Below are positions 10,697 to 20,772 of a stretch of DNA of 43,341 nucleotides, piece after piece (positions within the stretch are counted from its first letter, which is position 1; each line of letters opens with the position of its first letter). The position numbers and the translations under genes were made by a program. The stretch is from Owenia fusiformis (lineage: Eukaryota; Annelida; Polychaeta; Sabellida; Oweniidae): positions 1 through 43,341 of the forward strand of contig CAIIXF020000045.1 in assembly GCA_903813345.2 (NCBI GenBank), in the 5' to 3' direction. A model generated the notes under the pieces. The model made no database searches. It was not told the origin of the DNA and worked only from the letters and a program-made list of their open reading frames with translations.

Positions 10697-11946
10697 AGCA
10701 TTGAATTGCATTTCATTGCATTGTATTGTATTGTATAGCACATTATTGTATTGTATTGTACTGCATTTTATTGTATTGCACTGCATTGTATTGTATTGCA
10801 TGCACTGCATTGAATTCTATTGCATTATATTGCACTGTATTGCACTGTATTATATTATATTGCACTGCATTGTACTTTATTGCACTGCATTGTATTGTAC
10901 TGCAGTGTACTACATTGTATTGCGCTGCATTGTATTGTATTGCATTGCATTATAATGTATTGCACTGTACCACATTGTGTTGCACTGCATTGTATTACAC
11001 TGCATTGTTTTGAATTGCACTGCAATATATTGCACTGCAGCATATTGTATTGCATTGCATTGCAGTGCATTGCATTGTATTATATTGCACTGTATTGTAT
11101 TGCACAGTATTGTATTGCATTGTCTTGAATTACACTGCATTTTATTACACTGCATTGTATTTTATTGCACTGCATTGTATTGTACTGCAGTGTACTGTAT
11201 CCTATTGCACAGCATTGTTTTGTATTGCACTGTATTGTATTGCATTGTATTGAATTACACTGTATTGTATTTTATTGCACTGCGTTGCACTACATTGTAT
11301 TGCACTGTTTTGAACTGCGATGTATTGTATTGCACTGTATTGTATTGCACTGAACTGAACTGCGATGTATTGTATTGCACTGCATTGTATTGCACTGTAC
11401 CACATTGTATTGCACTGCATTGGATTGAAATGAACTACTTTGTAACTGTATTGTATTTTATTGCACTGCATTGCACTACATTGTATTGCACTGTATTGAA
11501 CTGCGATGTATTGTATTGTACTGCATTGTATTGCACTGTACCACATTGTATTGCACTGCATTGTATTGAAATGAACTACATTGTATTGCACTGCACGGCA
11601 TTGTTTTGCACTGTATTGCATTGCACTGCATTGTATTGCATTATATTGCACTGTATTGTATTGGATCGTATTGCACTGCATTTTATTGTATTATATTGCA
11701 CTACATTGTATTGTATCATATTGCACTGCATTTTTTGCATCATATAACACTGCTTTGTATTGCATCATATTACACTACATTGTATTGCATCATATTGCAC
11801 TGCATTGTATTGCATCATATTGCTCTGCATTGCATTGCATCATATTGCACCGCATTGTATTACATCATATTGCACCACATTGTATTGCATCATATTGCAC
11901 TGCATTGTATAACATCATATTGCACTGCATTGTATTGCATCATATT
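10697..11946. repeat. 1.25-kb pentanucleotide array (ATTGC/ATTGT/ACTGC variants)
   Basis: The stretch is built from 5-mers such as TTGCA, CTGCA, TTGTA with point variants. Because the unit length is not a multiple of three and the units lack stop trinucleotides in most phases, long frames appear in several phases on both strands, encoding repeats like LHCIVLYC or CNTIQCSA. None is a gene. The last part (from 11738) shifts to exact 25-mers. Confidence 0.9.
11738..11937. repeat. Eight tandem 25-mers at the end of the pentamer array
   Basis: Eight consecutive units of exactly 25 bases begin CATCATAT and continue TGCACTGCATTGTATTG with few changes. A ninth partial CATCATATT ends the array. This is a higher-order period (five pentamers) that arose inside the older array. 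Confidence 0.8.
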
Positions 11947-12388
11947 CCGTATTTACCATTTCGTTACAGTTTTATTACATAAAATGTTATTTATAAGATT
12001 ATAATTTTCAAACATTGAAAATATTTTATACAATATCAATTAAAAGATATGAAATGGCCCAAAATAATATATTTTCAATGGAACCCTTTGCAAGGGTCAC
12101 TTCAACATAACGCCACGTGTAATCTGTATGCATACGCCCTCTATTAATGAACATTATCTTTGAAACCATATTAGAATCGAATCTGATAAAAGTGCGCATG
12201 TCCTGGATGTGCTGCGCGCTAGAATCGGGAAATCTCAAAGTTCTCCTCGTTAGAGCCATCAATATTATCCAAAATTGTCATTTCGCTGGTTCACTCTTTC
12301 GAAAAAAATCAAATTCGTGGTGCCACGAATTTTTATTCGTTTTTTATTCACAGATAATCATTTTTTCATCGCGCACTGAATGCCGGAA
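11947..12388. other. Non-repetitive interior of the 9708-12551 element
   Basis: No gene recognised. There is a short palindrome AATTCGTGGTGCCACGAATT at 12312-12331. Open frames on both strands are short and mutually overlapping. Confidence 0.4.
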
Positions 12389-12558
12389 TTTCTGCGCACT
12401 TTATTTTAATTAACTTTGCACAACGCGGCCCCTGTAATTCATTCAGTGCGCGATGAAATCTATCTGACTGGGCCGCGGTGTGTGATATCACTCCCATGTT
12501 AAAACTCCATTCGATTTTGAATTATGCGCATGTCCCCTATCGCTTTCCGTAGTTTTAG

Positions 12559-13536
12559 ACATATAAAGAATTCTTAGGAATGTCCTATGCTTATGTACCT
12601 GTAATAACTTATTGCTTATATTCCCAATTTATGTTACTGTTGGAATTTATAAGTGATTTGTCGGTATTTATTATATGTGGACAATGTTGTGATGTAAACA
12701 TGAACGAGTGCATCCATATCTAAATCATATACATCTCAGCAGCAGTGATTCTAAGAGCCTCACATCGAGTTGAGTGGTGGTATTTTGACACACAATTTTT
12801 AGATTGAATTTTCTGAAGAAGTATTCCGAACATTTGTACTTTTAGATCCCTTTATGAATTTAGGATCACTCGCATGGAATCTTGATTTCCCACTTTCCTT
12901 GTTAAAATTCATATTTCCTACATCTGGAATAGTTAACATGACAATTTATTTTACAGTTTCATGGAGAATATATTTTATATCTAATCATTGGTCTTCAGTT
13001 AATAATGTGAAAATAAACGTATTTAGCAATGTTAAAAAAAGTATATTCCTGCATTGCATGATTAGAATGAATGCCATGTATTTTTTCCTTTAGGGGTTAG
13101 TTGGAAATTGTCTAGCTTTGTATCAAAAGTTGTGAGTTTTGCTAAATACAAACTAAGAGCATATTATGATTGCCATTTTATAACATCTTTAACCAACAAT
13201 TCAATGGACAGCAAACATGGGTTGAAAATGTTTAAAACCATTTCTATTCTTACGTTCTTACATACTAGTAACAAGATTCAATTGTCAACAATGTAACATT
13301 GCATCACATCACTGCGTTGTCCACACAAATAAACGCATTAAAAAATTATATTAACAATTTTAGAAGGGATAGAAAGTAGTAATTTCAAATGTTAGTGATG
13401 TATGATGATAAACTTTACATATCTTACAAATATTAAACTAAAAATAACCCTACGAGCAGTGAAAACAATCTGAATTTTCAAAAAACTAACATGGTCTTGT
13501 AACTTTAACTCATAAGATCTGAACAATTGATGGGTT
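12559..13536. other. Intronic AT-rich spacer
   Basis: Nearly 1 kb without a recognisable exon, RNA gene or repeat. Frames of 62-79 codons at 12854 and 13108 have biased AT composition and no motif I can name. Confidence 0.4.
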
Positions 13537-14084
13537 TACAGGGTGTTCCAAAAGTAACAGGACTGGTGCTGGCATTTTGTGAGATATGCACCAATCGTCT
13601 TCAAAATTTTACATAATGTACGTACATGTATCGTTACTAAGACTACAAAGTTTCGACAAAATATATAAAACTCGGGTAGAGTTATGGTTGCTATAGTAAC
13701 ATGACATCGCAATACCCGGGGCAACATTCCACGCAAAAAGTTACAGAGACATTAAGCATTTTGTACATGCCATTTCATTTTGTAAATGCCATATCAAAGT
13801 TGAAATGCAACAGCTGGTGGGAATTACATTTGTTTCACATCATTTGATATTCCTATGTACCCTCTAATTTGAAAAATAGGCTCCTATTTGGTCAGTACAA
13901 GAGTAGAACTCGGTATCAATGACCCAAACACATGAGTGAACCCATTTGAGGACATGTCACGCAGGGTCTTACAGCACTGCTTAGCATTCCGTTCTCAATA
14001 TAAGTAAAAATTAGATATTAGAGAGATTTCGCACCTAGTGAAAGTACAACTTATAACGTATACTTATACTTATAGGTAAACGTA

Positions 14085-14300
14085 CAAGGTGTTTCATAAT
14101 GTGGGCTTTTCGTCAGGAAAGATCTTCTCGGACTGTAATAAATACAGGTCAAAGGGATGCCATTTGTACTTTCTTGAATTGTAGCATGTTGATCAAAATG
14201 TCTTTGTCTAGAATAAAATAGGCTCATATATAGTACATATGTTATAGACCCATCTCTTCTCAAATTGACTTTTTGGAGATGCTCGTTATGAAACACCCTG
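14085..14300. mobile_element. 216-bp mariner-type MITE nested in the 13539-15637 element
   Basis: The ends CAAGGTGTTTCATAATGTG and its partner CTCGTTATGAAACACCCTG are inverse with a few mismatches, bordered by TA (14083-14084, 14301-14302). It is too short to encode anything. Confidence 0.7.
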
Positions 14301-14302
14301 TA

Positions 14303-14910
14303 TGTCATATGTTCAGCTACTGAATTTACTGTTTCCAGGAATTGCTAGAACCTACTGGTCTGATTGGTGGTTAAAGTATTTGATTGGATACTGTTCCCAC
14401 TCAGCCAATTAATTTCAAAAAATGCTTGCGGTCAATTGTTCCACACACGTGTAGGCAAATCTTTATACGGAGATTTAACTGTAACGACCCTTGGGCACGC
14501 TCGTCGGGGAGCTGTAGTGAATCGATAGTCATTAGCGACTTGCTATCGAAGGTCATTACACAACTGTATACGTTATCATCTGGGTAAATATACCGTTTTG
14601 TAAGTTCATTGAACTTATACTGATCATAAAAACATTGAAATAATCAACTTGTTTATGTAATGACTCACTTTAAAGAATCATGACTCACTTTAAAGGATCG
14701 TGTTTATAATACACTACAACTACAAGGACACGGAAGCAAGCATAATGTGCATAATCTACAGTACACGTGCAGATGACAGTGCATTCACAGTCTCTAGTTG
14801 ATGGAGCTTTTCTATAACGGGAATAGCTATGTTCCATTAAGTACAATTTAAAATTGATTTAAGTAAATATTATAGTTCGACATGACCCTTTAAACTATAC
14901 GTATACATAT
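14303..14910. other. Interior of the 13539-15637 element
   Basis: No gene recognised. A short direct repeat, ATGACTCACTTTAAAGRATC, occurs twice in tandem at about 14659-14699. Confidence 0.4.
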
Positions 14911-15054
14911 AATGCCCGGGTCACATATGCTCCGATCCATCGGCCGGCGCCCGGCCGATTGAGTGTTTTGTTCAATATTCTATTCAATTTTGAACAAAAT
15001 ACTCAATCGGCCGGGCGCCGTAGTGAAAATCGGAGCAAATGTGACCAAGGCATT
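14911..15054. mobile_element. 144-bp hairpin MITE
   Basis: The block starts AATGCCCGGGTCACAT and ends ATGTGACCAAGGCATT. Inner arms (CGGCCGATTGAGTGTTTTGT against its near-inverse ACAAAATACTCAATCGGCCG) pair almost completely around a short loop centred near 14980. It is strikingly GC-rich in its stem compared with its surroundings. Confidence 0.75.
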
Positions 15055-15768
15055 AGTTGTACTTTCACTTATGTGCGAAATCTCTCTATTGCATGATCCG
15101 AAGAGTATGGTACATGGTTTTAGACCTCAAGACCTAGCTCCTCTATAGCTGCATGGTCTTTAATGGTGACCTTGGGGCAGGCGTGCTATCAAAGGTAGAT
15201 GACTGGCTTCAAATTGGGTCTTTTCACACACTCAACCGTGAATTGTTCAGATTGCTATACATAGTTATATTTCAAGAAATTGAATAAATATTATTATCAT
15301 TATGAAATTATACTTGAATCTGAGTTGTATAGCAACACCTTTACAACAAAGCAACTAATAAAATGAACAAGAAATGTTAATTATAATAGGTGAATAAGAT
15401 TCTTTCTTCAGTAATACACAATTGTTAGATATCACATTTTCAGGGAAAAAGTTGCCCCGGGTATTGGAGTGTCATGTTACTATAGTAACCATAACTCTAA
15501 CCGCATTTCATCATATTTTGTGAAACTTCACAATTTTATTTGCAATACTTCGAAGTACAATTTGTAAAAATTTGAAGACACTCAGTGCAAAATTGACAAA
15601 GTGCCAGCATCAGTCCTGTTACTTTTGGAACACCCTGTATGCGTAGTTTTTTGTTCTTACTAAATGTTAACTCTCATTTGGTTGTGGTTACAGCGAATTT
15701 ACATGCTTGGTGCGTTAGGAATATACAAAGAATATTGTTTTAATTAGCGAGGTATCAATACGACACTG

Positions 15769-15846
15769 TTTTGCCGGGCTTTGTCCACACATTTCATCAT
15801 TGCTTCAAAAATGTGTCCACCCTCATACCAGGTGGTGTAATTGTCG
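15769..15846 (-). repeat. Intact (empty-site) copy of the repeat split by the 2164-9412 element
   Basis: Read on the minus strand, ACACCACCTGGTATGAGGGT joins what is found at 2149-2163 (left of the large element) to what is found from 9413 (right of it), with a single GTA. It continues GAAGCAATGATGAAATGTGT and CAAAGCCCGGCAAAA. It therefore marks the uninterrupted state of that sequence. The minus frame is open across it (WYEGGHIFEAMMKCVDKARQ, then NSVVLIPR and a stop). Confidence 0.7.
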
Positions 15847-15865
15847 TTCGCATATTGGTTAATTT

Positions 15866-16048
15866 TTGCAAAGTTCGAATCATCTGTTTGATAGTTTAAA
15901 GGAGGGGAGGAGCATACGTATCCTTATTAACGAGAAAATAAATCTGGATGAATATCTGAAAGAACAGGAAAAATCGGCCACGGCCAAGAAAACAAAACTG
16001 GACATGAATATTTTAAAAGAATTCCACGGTTGGTTTGAAATTTTCTGA
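15866..16048 (+). pseudogene. Crypton-like tyrosine recombinase N-terminal fragment
   Basis: A + frame contains NLDEYLKEQEKSATAKKTKL followed by DMNILKEFHGWF and a stop. This resembles the N-terminal helical, DNA-binding part of Crypton-type tyrosine recombinases common in marine invertebrate genomes, where a D-x-L-x2-Q-E region precedes KKT-x3-D and a helix ending in a short aromatic motif. The catalytic domain is not found downstream. The frame has no in-frame ATG near its beginning and ends early, so I treat it as a fragment. A conserved host exon is an alternative. Confidence 0.35.
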
Positions 16049-16087
16049 ACTGTGACCAATTGAACAATTTGAACCAAATGTCTAAGA

Positions 16088-16351
16088 TTGGTAGGGGATG
16101 AACAGATCATCCTAAAGTCGGTTCAGGATATTGTATTAGGAAGTCCACCCAAGAAAAGGTTCAAAATTGTATTACAAACGTGGGATACAAATGTATTCAA
16201 AAAGTCAACTAATCAAAGCACGAAGACTATGGACTTTAACGTGGACGATCCGAATCTAATTTATATTCAAGGCGTGACGTCATTGCTGGGGAATACACTT
16301 GACAATCATTTCCAAAACAGGGGTACATGGAATACCTTTATATGGTTTTAG
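16088..16351 (+). other. Unassigned 87-codon open frame
   Basis: The frame runs through GDEQIILKSVQDIVLGSPPK and later MDFNVDDPNLIYIQGVTS. It looks less biased than chance frames nearby but starts at a non-ATG codon, and I see no domain. It may continue the transposon fragment just upstream after a frameshift. Confidence 0.25.
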
Positions 16352-16481
16352 TCACATGGTATGTGATTGACCAATGAACGAGTATCACAGCATGGAAATA
16401 ATAAACAAAAAATACTGCACTCTTTCTGCTCATTATAATTTGTTAAGTTAGAATTTGTTTAATCATTATCTTCTTCAATAG

Positions 16482-16622
16482 GTGCTCAGATAAACAAGAA
16501 CGACAAAAAAGAACTAGATGACACTGAAACAATAAAAGTAGAATCTAGCGTTGATCATGAAGAGGATGGTGAGGTTGGATCACAATGGTTGGCGTCAAGC
16601 AATAATTCTGCATCAGAATCTG
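16482..16622 (+). CDS. Host gene exon: acidic Ser/Asp/Glu-rich linker
   Basis: An acceptor (TTCTTCAATAG) at 16471-16481 precedes 141 bases, exactly 47 codons, and a strong donor (TCTG/GTGAGA) follows. Entry and exit are both phase 1. The sequence begins AQINKNDKKELDDTE after the split Gly codon and ends WLASSNNSASES. It is rich in acidic residues and serine, has no hydrophobic segment and is likely a disordered linker before the Death domain. It is shorter than the usual frame cutoff. I rely on the phase match with neighbours; base composition alone would not prove it. Confidence 0.55.
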
Positions 16623-17419
16623 GTGAGAACACTGGTTGTCAGGCACACCTCAACTTTATAATATATCCCATTTAAGTAGCAACGTTGGATTGTAATAAGG
16701 GAGAAGAAATTGGTAATTCTGTTTCAAAAATACCGGTACCCATTTCTGTAAAATTATACCAGGCGAATTGTCTGCGGTTGAAAAACGTTGTCAGTAATTG
16801 ACAAAACGTCGAATTCTATCTAAATACCCCCTTTAAAAGTATCTTGTTAATGAAATAAAAGGTTTATCTTGATTTTTATCTGTTTTGGAGGATTTTGTTT
16901 TAATTTTTTGAATAATTTTTTAAAATCAACCAAAAATTCATTTATATAACTATAATATCGAGAGGTCTAAAAACATGTTGTATATGCTATTTTGTTACAA
17001 CATGTTTCGATAAGACATTTTAATTCATTCTCAAGAATTGGTAGAAATGAGCAAAAACAATTGCACTAAAAACAAAAAATGTTAACAAAAACAGTTATAT
17101 AAATATTTCTAAATAATTTTCGCATTAAGTTGTCAATCAGTCAACATTACATAAAATACCATGTTTTTACAGAATGTTTTCAATGATTGGTTTAAGAGAA
17201 AAACATTGTTGAATTCAGTTCTCCATATCGATACCACTCTTTTGATCACATTTGGATAGAAAGATCTATCTTACATATTTATATAAATTGTTAAGTTAAT
17301 ATATAAAATCATAAAACTTTTAGTTAGATTTTACAAGAGTTATGTGATACTCGTGTATGCGAGTATATATTAATGTATATCTGTTAAATTTGTGTCAAGG
17401 CTAAAATTGACGTTTCCAG
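16623..17419. other. Intron between the linker exon and the Death-domain exon
   Basis: About 800 bases, very AT-rich, with no repeat or frame recognised. Confidence 0.45.
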
Positions 17420-17695
17420 ATGATCTAGCAGACAAATTCTTGCTTGATATCGCTGAACATATGAATCCGGACGTTTACCTTAAACTTGGTGTTAGGCTTG
17501 GACTTGGGTATTCAGAAACTGAAGCAGTTAAATCAAGCAATCAACATAATTCTGAGGACTGGGTATTCCGGGTACTAATGAAATGGAAGCAGAGACAAGG
17601 AAAGAATGTAGGCAAAAGAAAGGTGCTTGCAGAGACTCTTCGTTACTTTGGACGAATGGACCTGGCAAAAAAAGTAAAACCTGACATCAAACCAG
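17420..17695 (+). CDS. Host gene exon: Death domain
   Basis: The block encodes 92 residues with the six-helix Death-domain pattern: DDLADKFLLDIAEHMNP (helix 1), VYLKLGVRLGLGYSETEAV (helices 2 and 3, the L-G-L turn), then SEDWVFRVLMKWKQRQG (helix 4 with the conserved L-x2-W) and VLAETLRYFGRMDLAKKV (helices 5 and 6, L-x6-GR-x-DLA). Death domains join receptors and adaptors in apoptosis and innate immune signalling through homotypic contacts. The acceptor GACGTTTCCAG (ending 17419) gives a phase 1 entry, and the donor CCAG/GTACTA gives a phase 1 exit. An alternative acceptor ending 17399 would break the phase pattern. The domain fills the exon, a layout typical of shuffled modules. Confidence 0.85.
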
Positions 17696-17984
17696 GTACT
17701 AAGACAATATTTTTATGTTGAATTTCGGTCTTGTGACGAACTGGACGAACTCAACTAGCCGTGTTTTATAAAAGTACACACCTTGGTAAAAGGTAGCGAT
17801 CAGGGTGTTGTCGGAAAAAATTCCTGAGACTATGATTACATTTATAGGCGATCTAATCAGAATATACTGGTCTTACAAGGTACGCGCCACAAATGGTTCG
17901 AAAGATGTCAAAACTGCATATTTGACCCAAAAATTCAGTTTTTAAGGCGGATGGTGCCATTATTATTTGGCTGACAAAAACTTG
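17696..17984. other. Intron spacer
   Basis: No gene or clear repeat; weak similarity to the flank of the following element may mean its ends lie slightly further out. Confidence 0.3.
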
Positions 17985-18305
17985 AGAAAGGAGGGCGAGT
18001 TGTTTGTAGAATGAATCGGGGGATTTTTTTCATGAATTTCGCTTATGTTTTTCATCCAAAAAACATCAATACACTTTAAAACATTTTGTTTACTTTAAGA
18101 TTACACCATGTAATCCAAAAATATATTTCTCGTTTTCAAAGATAATCCATGGATTAACACCCAGGTATTTTTATTTTTCAAACTTCAGAGGGCTGGGAAT
18201 CATTGATGCTCAACGCTTTTGAATATGATAAATGCTGTTTTAAATAGGTTTTACGTATGCCATTAATTTCTCAAATTATGTAAGCTGAATGCGCCCTAGA
18301 ATATT

Positions 18306-19267
18306 CTCTTGGAGGAATCCAATGGTAATCCAATGGTAGTTCCAAGCAGATTTTTAGATGGCAGGTAAGTAAATTCTTTAGTACTCGCCTTATTGGGTTG
18401 AGTTAGTTTATATTCAAAAATTATATATGATTCTGTAAAGATGTCAGTGTGGATGCTATATAGATTGCACAGTATGGTAAGCTGTATAATCCTATATTAT
18501 GTAACACGAGTACAGTTTTGGTTGACATGATTGTGACTGAGTGAGAGATTAAACTCTTTAAGGAAGTTCTGCATGTTGACAATTTTTACTAATTTTGGTG
18601 ATGAATAAATTATCTGATATTTATAAATTGGGCAAAATTTTTTACATTTTAAGTGGATATAAAGAATTATGGTAACATACACATGGACCATGCATACACA
18701 TACAATTACAAATGTGACAATATTGTCCCTTTCATTGATTATCGGTATTTATAATCATGAAAATTATTGAAAAATATCGAGACATGTCTACCTTAAAATC
18801 AAATTGGCTTACAAGTACCCTAAGCTATTTTTACATTTTTATTGCAAGAAAATCTTTTTGCAAGGGTTACAAAGGTTGAAATATTGTGGTGGCTCTATTT
18901 GGCTGGAGTTTAATATTCAGACCTAGCTATAGGTATTATTACATTTATATGTACACTAGTATCTTGTTGACCTATATTCAGCACGGTATTGATGAATGGG
19001 CCACTTATTAGGGCCAATATTCAATCATAAAGTGTACAGGGGTAGAGATGCCAAACCAAGAAGTCTTTTTGTGTCTGTCAAAATCCATTTGCATCCTACA
19101 CATCCCAACATATTATCCAAATATGTTATTAATTAATGAAACATAACAGTATAATCTTTGGATTTAGAAAGTTGTATGGGATTTCATTAGTATAAAAGTT
19201 GCTTTTGAAGCATTTTTCTATAGCCATTTTGTAGGAAAAAATGATGGAAAAAATGTATAATCTTTTA
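18306..19267. other. Non-coding interior of the 17985-20772 element
   Basis: AT-rich; no frame or motif recognised. Confidence 0.4.
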
Positions 19268-19275
19268 ATTTGAAG

Positions 19276-19379
19276 TATGACCTGAATCGATTGCAAACTT
19301 TATATTTGCGCATCTGATGTGATATACCATTTGTGTCATACTGTGAAATTATTTAATTTGCAATCGATTCAGGTCATAG
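19276..19379. repeat. Hairpin of about 105 bp
   Basis: TATGACCTGAATCGATTGCAAA (from 19276) is inverted exactly as TTTGCAATCGATTCAGGTCATA (to about 19378) around a loop of roughly 60 bases. It could be a tiny MITE nested in the larger element or a transcribed hairpin. Confidence 0.7.
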
Positions 19380-19839
19380 TGTATTTTAGGTATTTTTGTG
19401 AAAATCAATAGAAACCAATGGCCTCTATTGGAATTGATGATATCCACATGTTAAGTCAATGGAGCCCATTCAATGGCAAGTCAATACACCCTTGCTGAAC
19501 TAAATGACCTCAACCTCAGCCCATGTGGGTCCAAACACCCAAATATTTTCCACAGTATTATGTGACATTGAATTCTTTATGTTACACCTAAAAATGATTC
19601 ATTTTGTTCATGGGGATATCATAATGGAAAGTGCACTAGACCCTTATTGTAATTGTATGATATCGTATTTGTGATTTGAATATACACTGTGATATTTGAG
19701 AAAAAGAATGTTTTGTTTTAGTTTCATTGCAATTTATAACCCTAATATCCTTCCCAGAATCCTTCCTTGTCTTCCAATTTTCTAATAACCTCAGAAGTTC
19801 CTACTTTTTTAAAAAAATACAATTTTCCATGATCATTTT

Positions 19840-19876
19840 TATGTCACCACCACAAGTGGTGACATATTGTTATGGT
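19840..19876 (+). repeat. Short dispersed repeat (copy 2)
   Basis: TTTTATGTCACCACCACAAG and GTGGTGACATATTGTTATGG form a small hairpin and match the copy at 8038-8076. A GGCAGTTGGTGT tandem motif follows at 19922-19950. Confidence 0.5.
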
Positions 19877-20439
19877 CTCAAACTTTTTTGTGGACGGTGT
19901 TCAGTGGTTGGTGTTTATCATTTGGCAGTTGGTGTTTGGCAGTTGGTGTCTGTAACAAATGGCAGGTGTTTACATTTTGCATGTGAATCCCTTGTCTTAT
20001 AATGTAGCCAACTGCAATGGATGTAAAACGGATACAGTTAACTAATACATTTCTTGGCATCAATTCAAATCATATGCTAATTTTAAATGAAAATGCTTTT
20101 TTTCATGTTTTACCACTCATAAATGCCATAATATCTCGATGTCACATTCAGGAAAATATGGCTATCAACAAGTTTTGAATTCTTACAATCCTGGAAGTTG
20201 TACATGTAAGCGTGCACATCTGTCAGTTCAGTTCATGTGTAAAAGTTAATCCCCTAAGCCTTAATACCTGATGCATGAAATATTATGAATGAGTTACATA
20301 ATATGTACTCGTGCTATTTAGGTAAATGTTGTGCTGTTTCACCAGATTTGACTGACATCTTTAAATAACAACAATTTGATTTGATGATCAGACAGCAACA
20401 AAACATATTAAGTGGCCAAGACAAAAGAATGTTATAATG
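19877..20439. other. Rest of the element interior
   Basis: No gene recognised; frames on both strands over 19727-20063 overlap the hairpin repeat and are not supported. Confidence 0.35.
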
Positions 20440-20772
20440 ATAGGCATTCTAGGGATTAAGGAATGCATTCAGCTTACATAATTTGAGAAATTATTGGCAT
20501 ACGTAAAACCTATTTAAAACAGCATTTATCGTATTCAAAAGCGTTGAGCATCATTGATTCCCAGCCCTCTGAAGATTGAAAAATAAAAATACCTGGATGT
20601 TAATCCATGGATTATCTTTGAAAATGAGAAATATATTTTTGGATTACATGGTGTAATCTTAAAGTAAACAAAATGTTTTAAAGTGTATTGATGTTTTTTG
20701 GATGAAAAACATAAGCGAAATTCATGAAAAAAATCCCCCGATTCATTCTACAAACAACTCGCCCTCCTTTAA

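Larger units (their letters stand above)
9708..12551. mobile_element. 2.84-kb inverted-repeat element with 7-bp target duplication
   Basis: The ends TACGGAAAGCGAAAGGGGA and TCCCCTATCGCTTTCCGTA are near-exact inverse copies, and GTTTTAG stands immediately outside each (9701-9707, 12552-12558). Inverse similarity continues through AATGGAGTTTTAACATGGGA, GTGATATCACACACCGCGGC and a GCGCACT block, about 120 bases. A further copy of the TTTGCACAACGCGSCCCCTG block appears in the same orientation near both ends. The interior holds a long pentanucleotide array and no transposase. A 7-bp duplication would fit a few cut-and-paste families; I do not assign one. Confidence 0.75.
13539..15637. mobile_element. 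Tc1/mariner-type inverted-repeat element, 2.1 kb, TA-flanked
   Basis: The left end CAGGGTGTTCCAAAAGTAAC and right end GTTACTTTTGGAACACCCTG are perfect inverse copies with TA on both sides (13537-13538, 15638-15639). The arms extend about 200 bases and include CATGTTACTATAGTAACCAT and GTTGCCCCGGGTATT in inverse form. No transposase frame remains. Two smaller elements are nested inside. Confidence 0.85.
17985..20772. mobile_element. 2.8-kb inverted-repeat element, non-coding
   Basis: The arms at about 17985-18305 and 20440-20772 are inverse copies with few changes. Examples are GAATCGGGGGATTTTTTTCA against its inverse near 20727-20748, GATTACACCATGTAATCCAA, and GTAAGCTGAATGC at the inner edge. 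The interior (18306-20439) has no transposase, so the element is non-autonomous. I could not define terminal bases or a target duplication. Family unknown. Confidence 0.75.

Noticed and set aside
10701-12004. Many long open frames on both strands encoding Cys/His/Tyr-rich repeats
   Set aside because: They are translations of a 5-base repeat in several phases; no gene can be supported.
17400-17419. Earlier acceptor for the Death-domain exon (AG at 17398-17399)
   Set aside because: It would enter in phase 2, unlike every other junction; the later TTTCCAG acceptor gives phase 1 and keeps the whole domain.
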